Below are positions 1-9,200 of a stretch of 25,973 bases of DNA, one piece after another. The translations under genes were made by a program, and so were the position numbers. This stretch comes from a virus. The stretch's first letter is position 1; each line of letters opens with the position of its first letter. Below the pieces are notes generated by a model, which had not been told where the DNA came from, did no database searches, and saw only the letters and a list, made by a program, of their open reading frames with translations. The stretch spans positions 1 to 25,973 of IMG/VR virus record IMGVR_UViG_3300034103_000744; one strand, written 5' to 3'.

Positions 1-1
1 C

Positions 2-2113
2 CTTGGCGGTGCACCTTCCATAATCTTTGACGGCATAGCTTACACCCCCATGTTTTACGAACATGGGTCTGGTGAAAACTACTACAAAGATTACTCACAG
101 TTACATGGAATTATGAAAGGACCTGTAGACTCTAAACCGGGTGATATTCTTGAAAACATTGACCCTGTAACTGGTCAGATTACCCAATGGCGAAGTGAGA
201 AAAATCGCGGGTTCTTCGGTGATATGTTTCACGACCTTGCTAGCGTTGCAAAAGATCTTGCTCCCCTCGCCCTTACGGCTGTTAGCTTGAATCCAGCGCT
301 TGCCACAGCGCTTGGCACAGCAATTGCAGGTTCTTCTGGGGCAGCTGGATTAACTGCTACTCAAATTGGCTCCATCGCTGCGAATGTTGGCGGTACAGCG
401 TTACAAGGCGGGGATCTTGGCGACGTATTGAAGTCCGCAGCGAGTGCGTATTTGCCTGGGGCAGTAAGTAGCGCACTGCCTACAACGGGAGTTACAGCAC
501 TAGATAAAGCATTGGGATCTGCTGTATCGTCAGGTGTTCAAACGGCCCTTGTAGGAGGTGATGCTGGACAAGCATTGATGAGTTCTTTACTAAGTTCGGC
601 TACAGGAGCCGCGAGTAATACTTTAGCTGAGACTCTGGGGGTAGACCCAAAACTGTTAAATGCAGGTGCCATGTTAGTTCAATCTGGCGGCGACCCGTAC
701 AGTATATTTAAGGCAGTTGTTGGGAGCGCAACAGGCAAAAATGTTGTTGATGCCAAAACAAATACTGGTGGTGATTCAACAATAGTATTTGATGACGGTT
801 CAGAAATTGAGACTATTATTGGATCGGGCGGCAAAGCAACTACTATAGTTACAGATTCCGAGGGCAATCAGTATAGGCCAGGATCGAATCCCGCACTACC
901 AAAAAATATTGAAGATACACTTCGCAACATGAATACGGGGGTGTCGCAAGATGGTGTTGACCAAGTTACTCAAGAACTATTAAGCGTACTAGGCGGGGAC
1001 ACCGCAACCGTAACGGATACAAAAGCCGTAGATACATCAGACAATACAAAACTTGGAGATACAACAAAAACTGATTTGACAACAACCGATGCTTCAGGAA
1101 CAGATGCTGGGCAAACTTATACAGTAGTAGGCAATTTGCCGTTTAATGAATACAACGATGAGCTTAGAAGGTTAGAGGGGTTGTACCCTGCTCCAACATC
1201 AGCGCCTACTGCTGCGCCAACTGCTGCGCCTACGCCTGCGCCTGCGTCTCAGGTTGTGGAAGTAACAGGGTCTAAAGAACCTACGCCTATTCCGACGCTG
1301 CCACCTACTGCTGCGCCTACTCCTGCCCCGACACAACGAGTTGAGATAGTAGGAACTACGCTTGCTCCTACGCCGATCCCGACGCTGCCTCCGACACCAA
1401 AACCCACGCCAGCACCGACGCCAGCACCGACACAACGAGTCGAAATAACGGCGACCAAAGAACCTACGCCTATCCCGACGCTGCCTCCAACACCAAAGCC
1501 CACGCTCGAACCGACGTCTGCTCCAACAGCCGCGCCGACACAACGAGTCGAAATAACGGCGACTAAAGCGCCGACGCCTATTCCAACGCTACCTCCTACA
1601 CCAAAGCCCACGCCTGCTCCAACGCCTGCGCCAACGCCACGTGCGCCAGATCAAGTTATACAAGTTGTAGGAACTACGTTGGCTCCTACGCCGATCCCAA
1701 CTTTGCCGCCCACGCCAAGGCCAACCGTAGCGCCGACTCCTGCACCCACACCGGCACCTACGCCCGCGCCAACACCGGCACCCACCCCCGCTCCTACGCC
1801 CGCTCCGACCCCTGCTCCGACGCCTGCGCCAACACCGAGTCCCACACCAAGGCCTACACCGAGGCCCACGCCGAAGCCCACACAGAATCCGGCGATGCTT
1901 GCTCTGCTTTCGGCAATAATGACGCCGCAGCAGAAAGTGTCGGACCCGGTTAACAGGGCGCAGATTGATGCGAAATCGCCATTTGGCACTGTGTATGACA
2001 CAGGCGCTCCCCTGCCGGAGGCAGAACAGGCGGAAATGTTCCAAGCAATGGCTCGTGCTCAGGAACAAGACATGACAATCGAAGAGCTAATGCAACTGAT
2101 TGAAAGAGGTTGA
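2..2113 (+). CDS. Pro/Thr-repeat virion-type protein, 5' end cut by window edge
   Basis: The reading frame is open from the left edge, and the first codons (..[16 protein letters not shown] then [12 protein letters not shown]) read as continuous protein. The ATG at 50 is therefore probably internal and the gene starts outside the window. From the N-terminus there is a polar stretch, then a long Ala/Gly/Leu-rich, mildly hydrophobic region (about nt 230-740), then a Thr/Asp-rich linker. A proline-threonine repeat region follows (about nt 1185-1890). It has five approximate modules of a short beta-like segment (VEVTGSK, VEIVGTT, VEITATK) followed by [10 protein letters not shown] and PTPAPT runs, and ends in a nearly pure (PTPA)n tract. 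A short non-repetitive tail closes the protein. No enzyme motif is visible. Its place upstream of other repetitive virion-type genes suggests a structural, fibre-like or ejected protein; this is inference. The N-terminal half is much more AT-rich than the rest of the window. Confidence 0.85.
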   Translation, partial: LGGAPSIIFDGIAYTPMFYEHGSGENYYKDYSQLHGIMKGPVDSKPGDILENIDPVTGQITQWRSEKNRGFFGDMFHDLASVAKDLAPLALTAVSLNPALATALGTAIAGSSGAAGLTATQIGSIAANVGGTALQGGDLGDVLKSAASAYLPGAVSSALPTTGVTALDKALGSAVSSGVQTALVGGDAGQALMSSLLSSATGAASNTLAETLGVDPKLLNAGAMLVQSGGDPYSIFKAVVGSATGKNVVDAKTNTGGDSTIVFDDGSEIETIIGSGGKATTIVTDSEGNQYRPGSNPALPKNIEDTLRNMNTGVSQDGVDQVTQELLSVLGGDTATVTDTKAVDTSDNTKLGDTTKTDLTTTDASGTDAGQTYTVVGNLPFNEYNDELRRLEGLYPAPTSAPTAAPTAAPTPAPASQVVEVTGSKEPTPIPTLPPTAAPTPAPTQRVEIVGTTLAPTPIPTLPPTPKPTPAPTPAPTQRVEITATKEPTPIPTLPPTPKPTLEPTSAPTAAPTQRVEITATKAPTPIPTLPPTPKPTPAPTPAPTPRAPDQVIQVVGTTLAPTPIPTLPPTPRPTVAPTPAPTPAPTPAPTPAPTPAPTPAPTPAPTPAPTPSPTPRPTPRPTPKPTQNPAMLALLSAIMTPQQKVSDPVNRAQIDAKSPFGTVYDTGAPLPEAEQAEMFQAMARAQEQDMTIEELMQLIERG
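1185..1890 (+). repeat. Pro/Thr repeat tract in coding sequence
   Basis: Five approximate units contain a seven-residue beta-like segment (VEVTGSK, VEIVGTT, VEITATK twice, IQVVGTT), then [10 protein letters not shown] and a variable PTPAPT run. The final unit expands into about ten PTPA repeats. The DNA repeats are imperfect at third positions, so the tract is old or under protein-level selection. Confidence 0.85.
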
Positions 2114-2115
2114 AT

Positions 2116-2856
2116 ATGGATGACGATGATCTGGGCTGGCTGTCGCTTGGCGCTCAGCAACCTGAATGGGATGTTGTTAGCAGCAATCCAAACTACACCT
2201 ACGCCGACGAGTACGATAAAGGCTATGGCGGCGCATACCAAACGGGAGATAACGCTATCTCTCCCGGGGGTGAAGAACTGTATCCGGGCTGGACTGGCAC
2301 AGGATTGACCGGGTTTATTAACTCCTTAAATCGTGCCGGTGGCGCTCAAAAGCTACTGGGGCAAGGTCTTGACCTTGCTTCCTCCAAGGGTGGTATTGCC
2401 GCGCTCATGGCGCTGCTCTCCGCATTCGACCGGCAAAAGCCTTCCGGTGGTGGCGTAGCTCAAGCCTACGCTGGCCCCAAACCCATCACCCGCACGATGA
2501 CTCAGGGAGCCTACGGCCCCATCGCTCGGTACGCAGCCGAAGGCGGCTTGATGCAGGCTTACGCCCAAGGCGGCAAGGTGCAGATGGAAGACGGCGGCTT
2601 CGTGATGACGAAGAAAGCCGTTGACGGCGCTGGTGGGCCAAGGGGTATACAGCAACTGGTCCCAGGTGCGACAATGATCCGAGGTCCCGGCACGGGCACA
2701 AGCGATGACATCCCCGCAGTGATCAACGGACGAAACGGGCAAACCCCCGCACGACTCTCCAACGGAGAAGCCTACGTGCCCAAGCCTTTTGTTGACCGCC
2801 TTGGTGGCGCACGGCAGATGTACGCACTGATGAACAATCTCCAAAGGAGAGCGTGA
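2116..2856 (+). CDS. Hypothetical phage structural-type protein with Gly-Gly motifs
   Basis: A 246-residue protein. I chose the ATG at 2116 because AAAGAGG lies 6 nt upstream; an in-frame TTG at 2110 sits directly on that Shine-Dalgarno. The N-terminus is acidic (MDDDD), and the middle is Gly/Ala-rich with a short hydrophobic helix (GGIAALMALLSAF). Two features recall virion proteins: YAAEGGLMQAYAQGGKV followed by GGFVMTKK, and GPGTGTSDDIPAVI followed by ARLSNGEAYVPK. The latter resembles the 'G.GTSD.IPA.LS.GE.V.' segment seen in many phage tail-region proteins. It begins 3 nt after the stop of the Pro/Thr-repeat gene, and its stop overlaps the next start, so translation is probably coupled. 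The exact function is unknown. Confidence 0.85.
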   Translation: MDDDDLGWLSLGAQQPEWDVVSSNPNYTYADEYDKGYGGAYQTGDNAISPGGEELYPGWTGTGLTGFINSLNRAGGAQKLLGQGLDLASSKGGIAALMALLSAFDRQKPSGGGVAQAYAGPKPITRTMTQGAYGPIARYAAEGGLMQAYAQGGKVQMEDGGFVMTKKAVDGAGGPRGIQQLVPGATMIRGPGTGTSDDIPAVINGRNGQTPARLSNGEAYVPKPFVDRLGGARQMYALMNNLQRRA

Positions 2857-4550
2857 TGGCAACCGACGCAATCGACCCCTCTCAGTCCACCCTTTCTCCA
2901 AACTTCTCCTCGTATATCTATGACATGCTGGGGAGGGGGCAGGGGCTTGCAAATCTGCCGTACCAAGAGTACACCGGGCAGCGGTTTGCTGGTCCGTCTG
3001 CTTTGCAACAGCAAGCGTTTCAAGGGCTGAGCAATCTGCAGACCCCGGGGCAGTTCCAGACCGCTACAAACTTTCTGACGCAGGCAGGCCAAGCGGCGGG
3101 CAATCTTTCCTATACCCCCGGCACGTTTGGGAATCAGTTCTCTGCACCTAACGCATTCCAACCGGGGCAGTTTCAGTCTGGGTATCAGGCACCTACGCCG
3201 TACCAAACGGGTCGGTTCAACGCCGGGTTCCAAGCACCCACCACCTCTCCTGCTACGCAGTTTCAGTCAGGATTCCAAGCGCCTTCTGCATACCAAGCAA
3301 CAGATTTGACAGCAGGGATTGGGCCGGGTTCGTACCAAGCCGGGCAATTCAACGCAGGGTTCAACTACACCCCGCAGGGCATCACCACAGGTCTAGGTCC
3401 GGTGGGCTCGGTACAGAGCTACATGAGCCCGTATCAACAGGGCGTTACTGATATTGAAAAGCGCGAGGCGGCGCGGCAGTCTGCTATTGCCGCTCAAGGT
3501 GAGCGTGCCAAATTTGCTCAGGCAGGTGCTTTTGGTGGTGCGCGGCAGGCCATTGTTGAAGCGGAGCGTGGTCGTAATCTTGCACAACAGATGGGGGATA
3601 TCGAGTCTCGTGGCCTACAGAGTGCTTACGACCGTGCGCTTGCACAGCGTGCACAAGAAGCCCAGCTTGGCATGACCGCCCAGCAGGCTACAGAAGCAGG
3701 CCGACAATTCGGTGCTGAGCGTGGCGCACAGTTTGGTCTGGAGGCACAGAAGGCTGGTGAAGCATCGCGTCAATTCGGTGCGCAGTACGGCATGCAAGGT
3801 CTGGGTCAGTTGTTGGAGGCACGCAAAGCCACCGAGCAAGCGCGTCAGTTCGGCGCGGGGCAACAGATGACTGGCGCACAGTTGCAAGCGCAGTATGGAC
3901 TTTCGGCACAGCAGGCTCAAGAAGCTGCACGCCAGTTCAATGCAGGTCAGCAGATGACTGCTGCGCAATTGCAGTCGCAGTTTGGCATGGACGCCCAGAA
4001 GGCTGATGAACTGTCTCGCCAGTTTGCAGCTCAACAGCAAGCACGCAGCGCAGAGTTTGCGTCTCAACAAGGCATGACCGCGCAGCAGCAGGCAGAAGCG
4101 TCTCGACAATTTGGTGCCCAGCAAGGCATGCAGGCTGCTCAACTTCAGGCTCAGTACGGACTCTCAGCGCAGCAAGCCCAAGAAGCCGCTCGTCAATTTG
4201 GGGCGCAATACGGCCTGCAAGGTCTGCAGCAGCAGATTGCAGCGGCACAAGGGTTGGGTGGGTTGGGTACGCAGCAGTTCGGGTCGCAGCTTCAGGGGTT
4301 GCAGGCGCTCTTGGGCGCTGGTGCCACACAGCAGCAGTTTGCTCAGCGACCGCTTGACTTCGGCTACCAACAGTTCCAAGAATCCATGAAGTACCCGTAC
4401 CAGCAAGCCACGTTCATGCAGAGTCTGTTGCAAGGTCTGCCGCTCCAAGCGCGGCCCTATGACTCGGGCCAATCTGGTCTTGCTTCTGCACTGCAGGGCG
4501 GACTTTCTGGCTTGGCTCTGTATAACGCGTTGAACCCGACACCTAGATAA
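2856..4550 (+). CDS. Gln-rich repeat protein, putative virion or ejected protein
   Basis: A 564-residue protein. The ATG at 2856 overlaps the previous TGA (TGATG) and has AAAGGAGA 5 nt upstream; the GTG at 2853 is a less likely start. The N-terminal third carries repeated aromatic segments of the type PYQTGRFNAGFQAP, FQSGFQAPSAYQ and SYQAGQFNAGF. Next comes a segment (SYMSPYQQGVTDIEKREAAR, then AQAGAFGGARQAIVEAERGR) of a type I recall from other phage genomes near large internal virion proteins. The second half is built from 11-residue and larger repeats around (Q/A)ARQFGAQ.GM.AAQLQAQYGLSAQQAQE, strongly predicted to be helical or coiled coil. No catalytic motif is seen. Position between other large virion-type genes suggests a structural or DNA-ejection role; function is unproven. 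Confidence 0.85.
   Translation: MATDAIDPSQSTLSPNFSSYIYDMLGRGQGLANLPYQEYTGQRFAGPSALQQQAFQGLSNLQTPGQFQTATNFLTQAGQAAGNLSYTPGTFGNQFSAPNAFQPGQFQSGYQAPTPYQTGRFNAGFQAPTTSPATQFQSGFQAPSAYQATDLTAGIGPGSYQAGQFNAGFNYTPQGITTGLGPVGSVQSYMSPYQQGVTDIEKREAARQSAIAAQGERAKFAQAGAFGGARQAIVEAERGRNLAQQMGDIESRGLQSAYDRALAQRAQEAQLGMTAQQATEAGRQFGAERGAQFGLEAQKAGEASRQFGAQYGMQGLGQLLEARKATEQARQFGAGQQMTGAQLQAQYGLSAQQAQEAARQFNAGQQMTAAQLQSQFGMDAQKADELSRQFAAQQQARSAEFASQQGMTAQQQAEASRQFGAQQGMQAAQLQAQYGLSAQQAQEAARQFGAQYGLQGLQQQIAAAQGLGGLGTQQFGSQLQGLQALLGAGATQQQFAQRPLDFGYQQFQESMKYPYQQATFMQSLLQGLPLQARPYDSGQSGLASALQGGLSGLALYNALNPTPR
3660..4250 (+). repeat. Gln-rich 11-residue-type repeats in coding sequence
   Basis: The segment encodes repeated blocks of the type EA.RQFGAQ.GM and AAQLQAQYGLSAQQAQ. 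Near-identical copies occur around 3885-3940 and 4140-4200. The period is compatible with a helical, hendecad-like coiled coil. Confidence 0.75.
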
Positions 4551-4561
4551 GGCACTGGATC

Positions 4562-6238
4562 ATGCAACAAGGAATCCAATCTCTGATGCCCCAAGGCCCT
4601 CAGCAGGGGCCAATGCCGGGGCAAGCGCCACAGATGCCGATGCCGGGGATGATGCCTAGCCAGTCGGGGCCGAAACCTGGGCTGACGGCGTTTGTGCCGT
4701 CTCTGGTGGGGCTTGAGATCCCGCAGATGCTGCAATTGTTTGGGGACCCAAACTCTCCCATCCCCAAGAACCGAGTGCTTGCTGCGATTGTTGAGAAGCA
4801 GAAAGAGATGGCTGCGCGAAAGTCTGTGCAGAACCAGATGGCTATGCAGCAGAACGCTGGACAACAGCCCCCTATTGCACAGCAAGTCTTGGCGCAAGCG
4901 CAACAGATGCAGCCCGAAGAGCCCGTCATGGCAGCGTATGGCGGCGAGATGCACGGCTACGCAGGTGGCGGCGCGGTGGCGTTTGAAAACGGTGGCGATG
5001 TTCAGCACTTTAGGGATGGTTCTAACGAAAACGGTATCCAGTCCTTTATGGAGCGGTTCCCGAAAGACTCGGGGGCAAGAATGCTTTACGAATGGATTAA
5101 GGCAGGGCGGCCAGCATTGAAGAAACCGATACTTGACGCGCTAGTTGAAAAAGAACAACAAGTGGTTGAAAGCACCACGGATACTGGCGATGAAATGTCC
5201 CGTATGCTGGGCCGAGCGCCTGCGCCAGTTCCTATGGCAATGCGAGATACGCGTGGGGCTACACCCGAAACGGTGGCGGCTGCACGTAACCTGGGCACAG
5301 GACAACAACGTCCCCCAGCAGCACCCGCCGCAGCCCCTGCGGCGCTCATGCCCGGTATTCGCAGTACGTTGACTCCTGAGGAGATCGCAGCTTTTGACAC
5401 AAAGCAGAAGATGCTCGAAGGCCGTAAGACTTTGCCTGCTGATCTGCTGGCAGGTCGCGCAGGACTATCAGCGTTGATGCAGCAGAACCTTGCTGAAGAG
5501 CGGGCTGAAGCCGAGACGTTTGGCAAGGAAGCTCTGGCTGCTCGGGATGCTGCACTTGCGCGTGCGCAGCGCGACGTATTTAGTGACCCGATGGCTTTGC
5601 TTGGACTGGCTGGGATGATCGACACCCGCAAGGGTCAAGGCATGGGCTCGTTTGCTCGTGGCCTGTCAGGCATCATGGGTCAGCGCGAAGCCGCCGCTGA
5701 GGCTGCACGCAAAGAGTACGCCACTGCCCAAGGCACCATGCGTTTGCTTCAGTCCAACATTCGGCGCGGCAACATGCTGGAGGCCCAGCGTGTGGAGGCG
5801 ATGAATGAGCGAGAATACGGTCGTGTCAACCAGCTTGACGATGCAATTGCTCAGAACGCAGCCGAACGTGCCAAGCTGGAGCGCGATGTTCAGAACAAGG
5901 CGTTTGATCAAGCGTTGGAAAGTCGCAAGACTGCGGCAACTGAGCGGCAAGCGCAGGCCTCAGAAATCAGTGCAGGTAAGCCTACGGGCATAGAGGCAAC
6001 TTATGGCCTGTTCAAGCGTGATCCGGCAGGCTTCAAGCAGTTCCTTGAGGCGCAGCAAGAGCCCAAGAGTGAAGCAACCGAAAGAGCCGCAATGCTCAAG
6101 GCCATCGTCGGTGAAGCCATCAAGAACCCGCTGATGCTGAGCCAGTACCCGCCCGAGATCCAGACACTTGTCCGCAACGAAATTGCCAAGCTCGGCGTCG
6201 TCGGCGCTATTCCCCGAGGCTCTGCGGTGAGAGAATAA
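4562..6238 (+). CDS. Ala/Gln-rich coiled-coil protein, putative virion component
   Basis: A 558-residue protein starting at the ATG 11 nt after the preceding stop; the Shine-Dalgarno is weak. Residues 1-40 are a Met/Pro/Gln-rich low-complexity segment. Around residues 120-152 is a Gly-Gly motif block (AAYGGEMHGYAGGGAV, FENGGDVQHF), a glycine pattern I have seen in uncultured-phage proteins and which echoes the protein at 2116-2856. A Pro/Ala-rich linker follows (about 220-270). The C-terminal half is charged and helical (EERAEAETFGKEALAARD, REAAAEAARKEYATAQ, AAERAKLERDVQNK), typical of a coiled coil. No enzyme signature is visible. The next gene starts 3 nt after its stop, so it belongs to the same transcription unit as the giant polyvalent gene and may be its packaging or assembly partner. 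That link is inference from order only. Confidence 0.85.
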   Translation: MQQGIQSLMPQGPQQGPMPGQAPQMPMPGMMPSQSGPKPGLTAFVPSLVGLEIPQMLQLFGDPNSPIPKNRVLAAIVEKQKEMAARKSVQNQMAMQQNAGQQPPIAQQVLAQAQQMQPEEPVMAAYGGEMHGYAGGGAVAFENGGDVQHFRDGSNENGIQSFMERFPKDSGARMLYEWIKAGRPALKKPILDALVEKEQQVVESTTDTGDEMSRMLGRAPAPVPMAMRDTRGATPETVAAARNLGTGQQRPPAAPAAAPAALMPGIRSTLTPEEIAAFDTKQKMLEGRKTLPADLLAGRAGLSALMQQNLAEERAEAETFGKEALAARDAALARAQRDVFSDPMALLGLAGMIDTRKGQGMGSFARGLSGIMGQREAAAEAARKEYATAQGTMRLLQSNIRRGNMLEAQRVEAMNEREYGRVNQLDDAIAQNAAERAKLERDVQNKAFDQALESRKTAATERQAQASEISAGKPTGIEATYGLFKRDPAGFKQFLEAQQEPKSEATERAAMLKAIVGEAIKNPLMLSQYPPEIQTLVRNEIAKLGVVGAIPRGSAVRE

Positions 6239-6241
6239 AAC

Positions 6242-9200
6242 ATGGCCCAATATCTCCCCCTTCCTGACGGCTCGTATCTGAAACTGCAGGAGGGCGAGAG
6301 CCCCGCTGCGGGCTTGCAACGGGCACAGCAAAAGTACCCTGAGGCGTTTGCGTCTCAAGCCCCCGCACCCAAGCCGGAAGGCGGCTTCATTGCTGCGGCC
6401 AAGGCCGGTGCTACCGAGCTAGGCGGGGGGCTGTCTGCGCTTGCAGGCAAGCTAGGCCTCAAGGATGAATCCAAGGCAGAGGCCGAGTACCAAGCGGCCA
6501 AGAAACGTGCGGCTGAGATCTTTAAGCCCACCGAAGAGGGCTGGACTGAAGCGCCGTTCACCAAGTTCAAAGAGTTGCTGGGCGGGTCTGTGCCCTACAT
6601 GGCCGCGCCCCTTGCCGCTGGTGCTGCCGCTGCTGCGTTGCCCGTCACGGGCACTGCCGCCGCCCTTACTACGCTCGGTGCTGCCGGTCTGACTTCTGCG
6701 GGTCAGTTCACGGCGACCAACCTGTCGAGACAGTTGGAGGAGGGCAAGAAGCTTGCTGAGACTGATCTGGGCGCTGCCGCCCTGGCAGCAGTCCCTCAGG
6801 CCGCGCTGGACACGCTGTCCATGCGGATGATCCCGGGCATCGGGCGTATCTTCGGTCAGGCAGGCGTCAAGATCACGGCAGAGAACGCCAAGGAGATCGC
6901 TGAGCAAGGGCTGAAGAAGACGCTCATCGACTACACCGCCAAGACGGGCAAGACCGCAGGCATTGAAGGTGTCACCGAGGCCACACAGCAGGTGTTCGAG
7001 CGCTTGCAAGCAGGGCTGAGCATTACGGACCCCCAAGCCCGTCAGGAGTACTTCGACAGCTTCATCGGCGGTGCCGTCCTGGGTGGCACGCTGGCCCCTG
7101 TGGGCCGCGCCGTTGAGCGTGGTGGCGAGAAGCGTGAAGCCCGTGGCCTGCTGGAGACGCAGGCACAAGAAGAGCGTGCAGCCACAGCGAAAGCAGAGGC
7201 AGAAAAGAAGAAAGACCCGGGCTACGTCCTCGGAATCGCGGACGAGTACGACGCGTTGAGCCAGCAGAAGGAGGCGCTCAAGTCCCAGATCGTCAAGGGC
7301 ACCAAAGAAGCCCCGCTGACTCGGGAGGCCGCTGACCGCAACGCGATCATTCAGAAGCAGATCAGTGAGCTTGACCCGCAGATCAAAGAGAAGCGCAACG
7401 CGTACCTTGCCGCTGGTGGGCCGGATGCAGCCAAGAAAGCACGAGAGCAAGTGTTGCAGTTGGCCCCACCACCGGGGCAGGTGACGGCTCCGCCGCCAGA
7501 AGAGGTTGCGCCTGAATCGCCTGAGGTCGCAGGACCTCGTGCACAGAAAGAGGTCGATACGCTGACAGCGCTGCTGGAGCAGCAGCGCACGCAGTTGCAG
7601 GGCGCACAGTCGCCCGAGGAGGCGCTTGAGCTTGCGCAGCGCACACAGCGCACCAAGGATGCGCTAGACAAGTCTCAGGAGATGCTGTCCAAAATGCCTG
7701 TCGCGCCTGTGGCACCGGACCTTGAGGCACTGCAAGCCAAGCTGACCGCTGCACAACAAGCAGGGGAACAAGGCGACGTCATCAAGTACGCCACGCAACT
7801 GATCGAGGCCCGCAAGCAAGCACCTGCACAGGATATGGGCCTGTTCGACCCGGCACAGATGGTGGCGGAAGACGAGCGCCGCAGGCAGCTTGCGGAAGAG
7901 ATGGCAACCGGGCGTGAAGCTGCTGCGCAGGCCCCCAAAGTGCCCGAGCTTTTGGCACGCGCCCCCGAAGAAGCACAACGCGCACAGGTTGCAGAGCAGA
8001 TGCAAGCCGAAGGGCGGGCGGAACGTGAAGCTCTGACTGAGACGGCACAAGATCTGGCCTCCAGCATGCGTGCTCGGGAGCTTGGTGCGCTACAGACTGC
8101 CCCGCAGTTGACGTTGTTCCCCAGAGCCAGAGAAACGGTCACGCGTACGACGACGGAGGAGAACCGGGTTGCGGGCTTGCGCAACGAGTTGGCGCAGCAG
8201 ACCAACCTTCTGGATCGCCTGATGGCACGCCCCGCTGCACCTGAAGGGCTACCTACGCAGGCAACTGAGGGGCCGTACTCCGTGCTGGAGATGCCCAAGG
8301 CCAAGCAGGCACAGATTGCGGCAGTGGAGCGGCGCATTGAAGACCTGAAAGGTCAGATCGCAAAGGCCCCAACTACACGCCCCGGGCGCACGGAACGTGT
8401 GGAAGGCACACCAGAACTTGCCGCACCTGAGGCCGAAGTCCGTCGCCCGCTGCTGATTCAGCGCATCAACACTATGGCCGAGCAGGCGCTGGCTTCGCCG
8501 CGTGTTGATGAGCAGACCAAGGCGCTGGTGGCGCAAGTGCAAGACCGCCTGCCGCAACTCCGGGCACTCGTCAGTGAGCGCCCACAGGCAGCACGGGCAG
8601 AGAAGGCCACATCGCCGCTCGTGTCAGAGAACATGCGCCTGCGTTTGGGGCGCAAGGAGCGGCAGGCAGCGGCGGGGTTGCGCACAGCCCCGCAAGAGAT
8701 TGCTGCGTGGTTGTACCGCACGAATCAAGGACAGGCAGCACCGGAAGCCACAGCGCGTGTGCAGGAGTTGCTGCGGATGGTGGAGACGCCTTCGGCTGGA
8801 CGCGTGAGCGAAGCTCCGCTGATTGGCTCAACGGTACGCCGTGCACCACCACCCAAGCCCGCAGCCCCTGCGGCGGAGACCCGCGCAGATCGTGAGGCCC
8901 GTGATGCGCAAGCGCGTGTGGCCGAGCAGGAACTTCTGGAGCGACGGGAGACAGAGCCTGCTACGCGCATCGAGTTCGAACGGGCCGTGACTACGGACGA
9001 GAACCTTCGCAAGCTGATGGAAAAAATGCAGGCCGCGCCAAGTGCCGAAGAGCGGGTTGCAGCACGCAAAGAACTCGAAGAGTACACGCTGTCTTTCATC
9101 GAGCGCAAAAACACGGACTTGCAAGAGATGAAGCGCAAGGCCGCGAAGAACGTCCAAGACCTGAACACGCAGCGCAAGGCAGTGTCGGAGTTGACGGAGC

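Noticed and set aside
1180-1900. Resemblance of VEVTGS/VEITAT segments to TonB-dependent receptor N-termini
   Set aside because: Only a few residues match, and there is no plug or barrel sequence; the repeats explain the pattern better.
1199-2068. Long - strand frames opposite the PT repeats (GVGAGVGAG-type and Cys/Arg-rich products)
   Set aside because: They are complements of a C-rich repeat, which leaves few stop codons, and the + strand frame is clearly coding.
6452-7450. A 332-residue - strand frame inside the giant gene
   Set aside because: It is Leu/Arg/Cys-rich, lacks a ribosome-binding site and opposes well-formed coding sequence.
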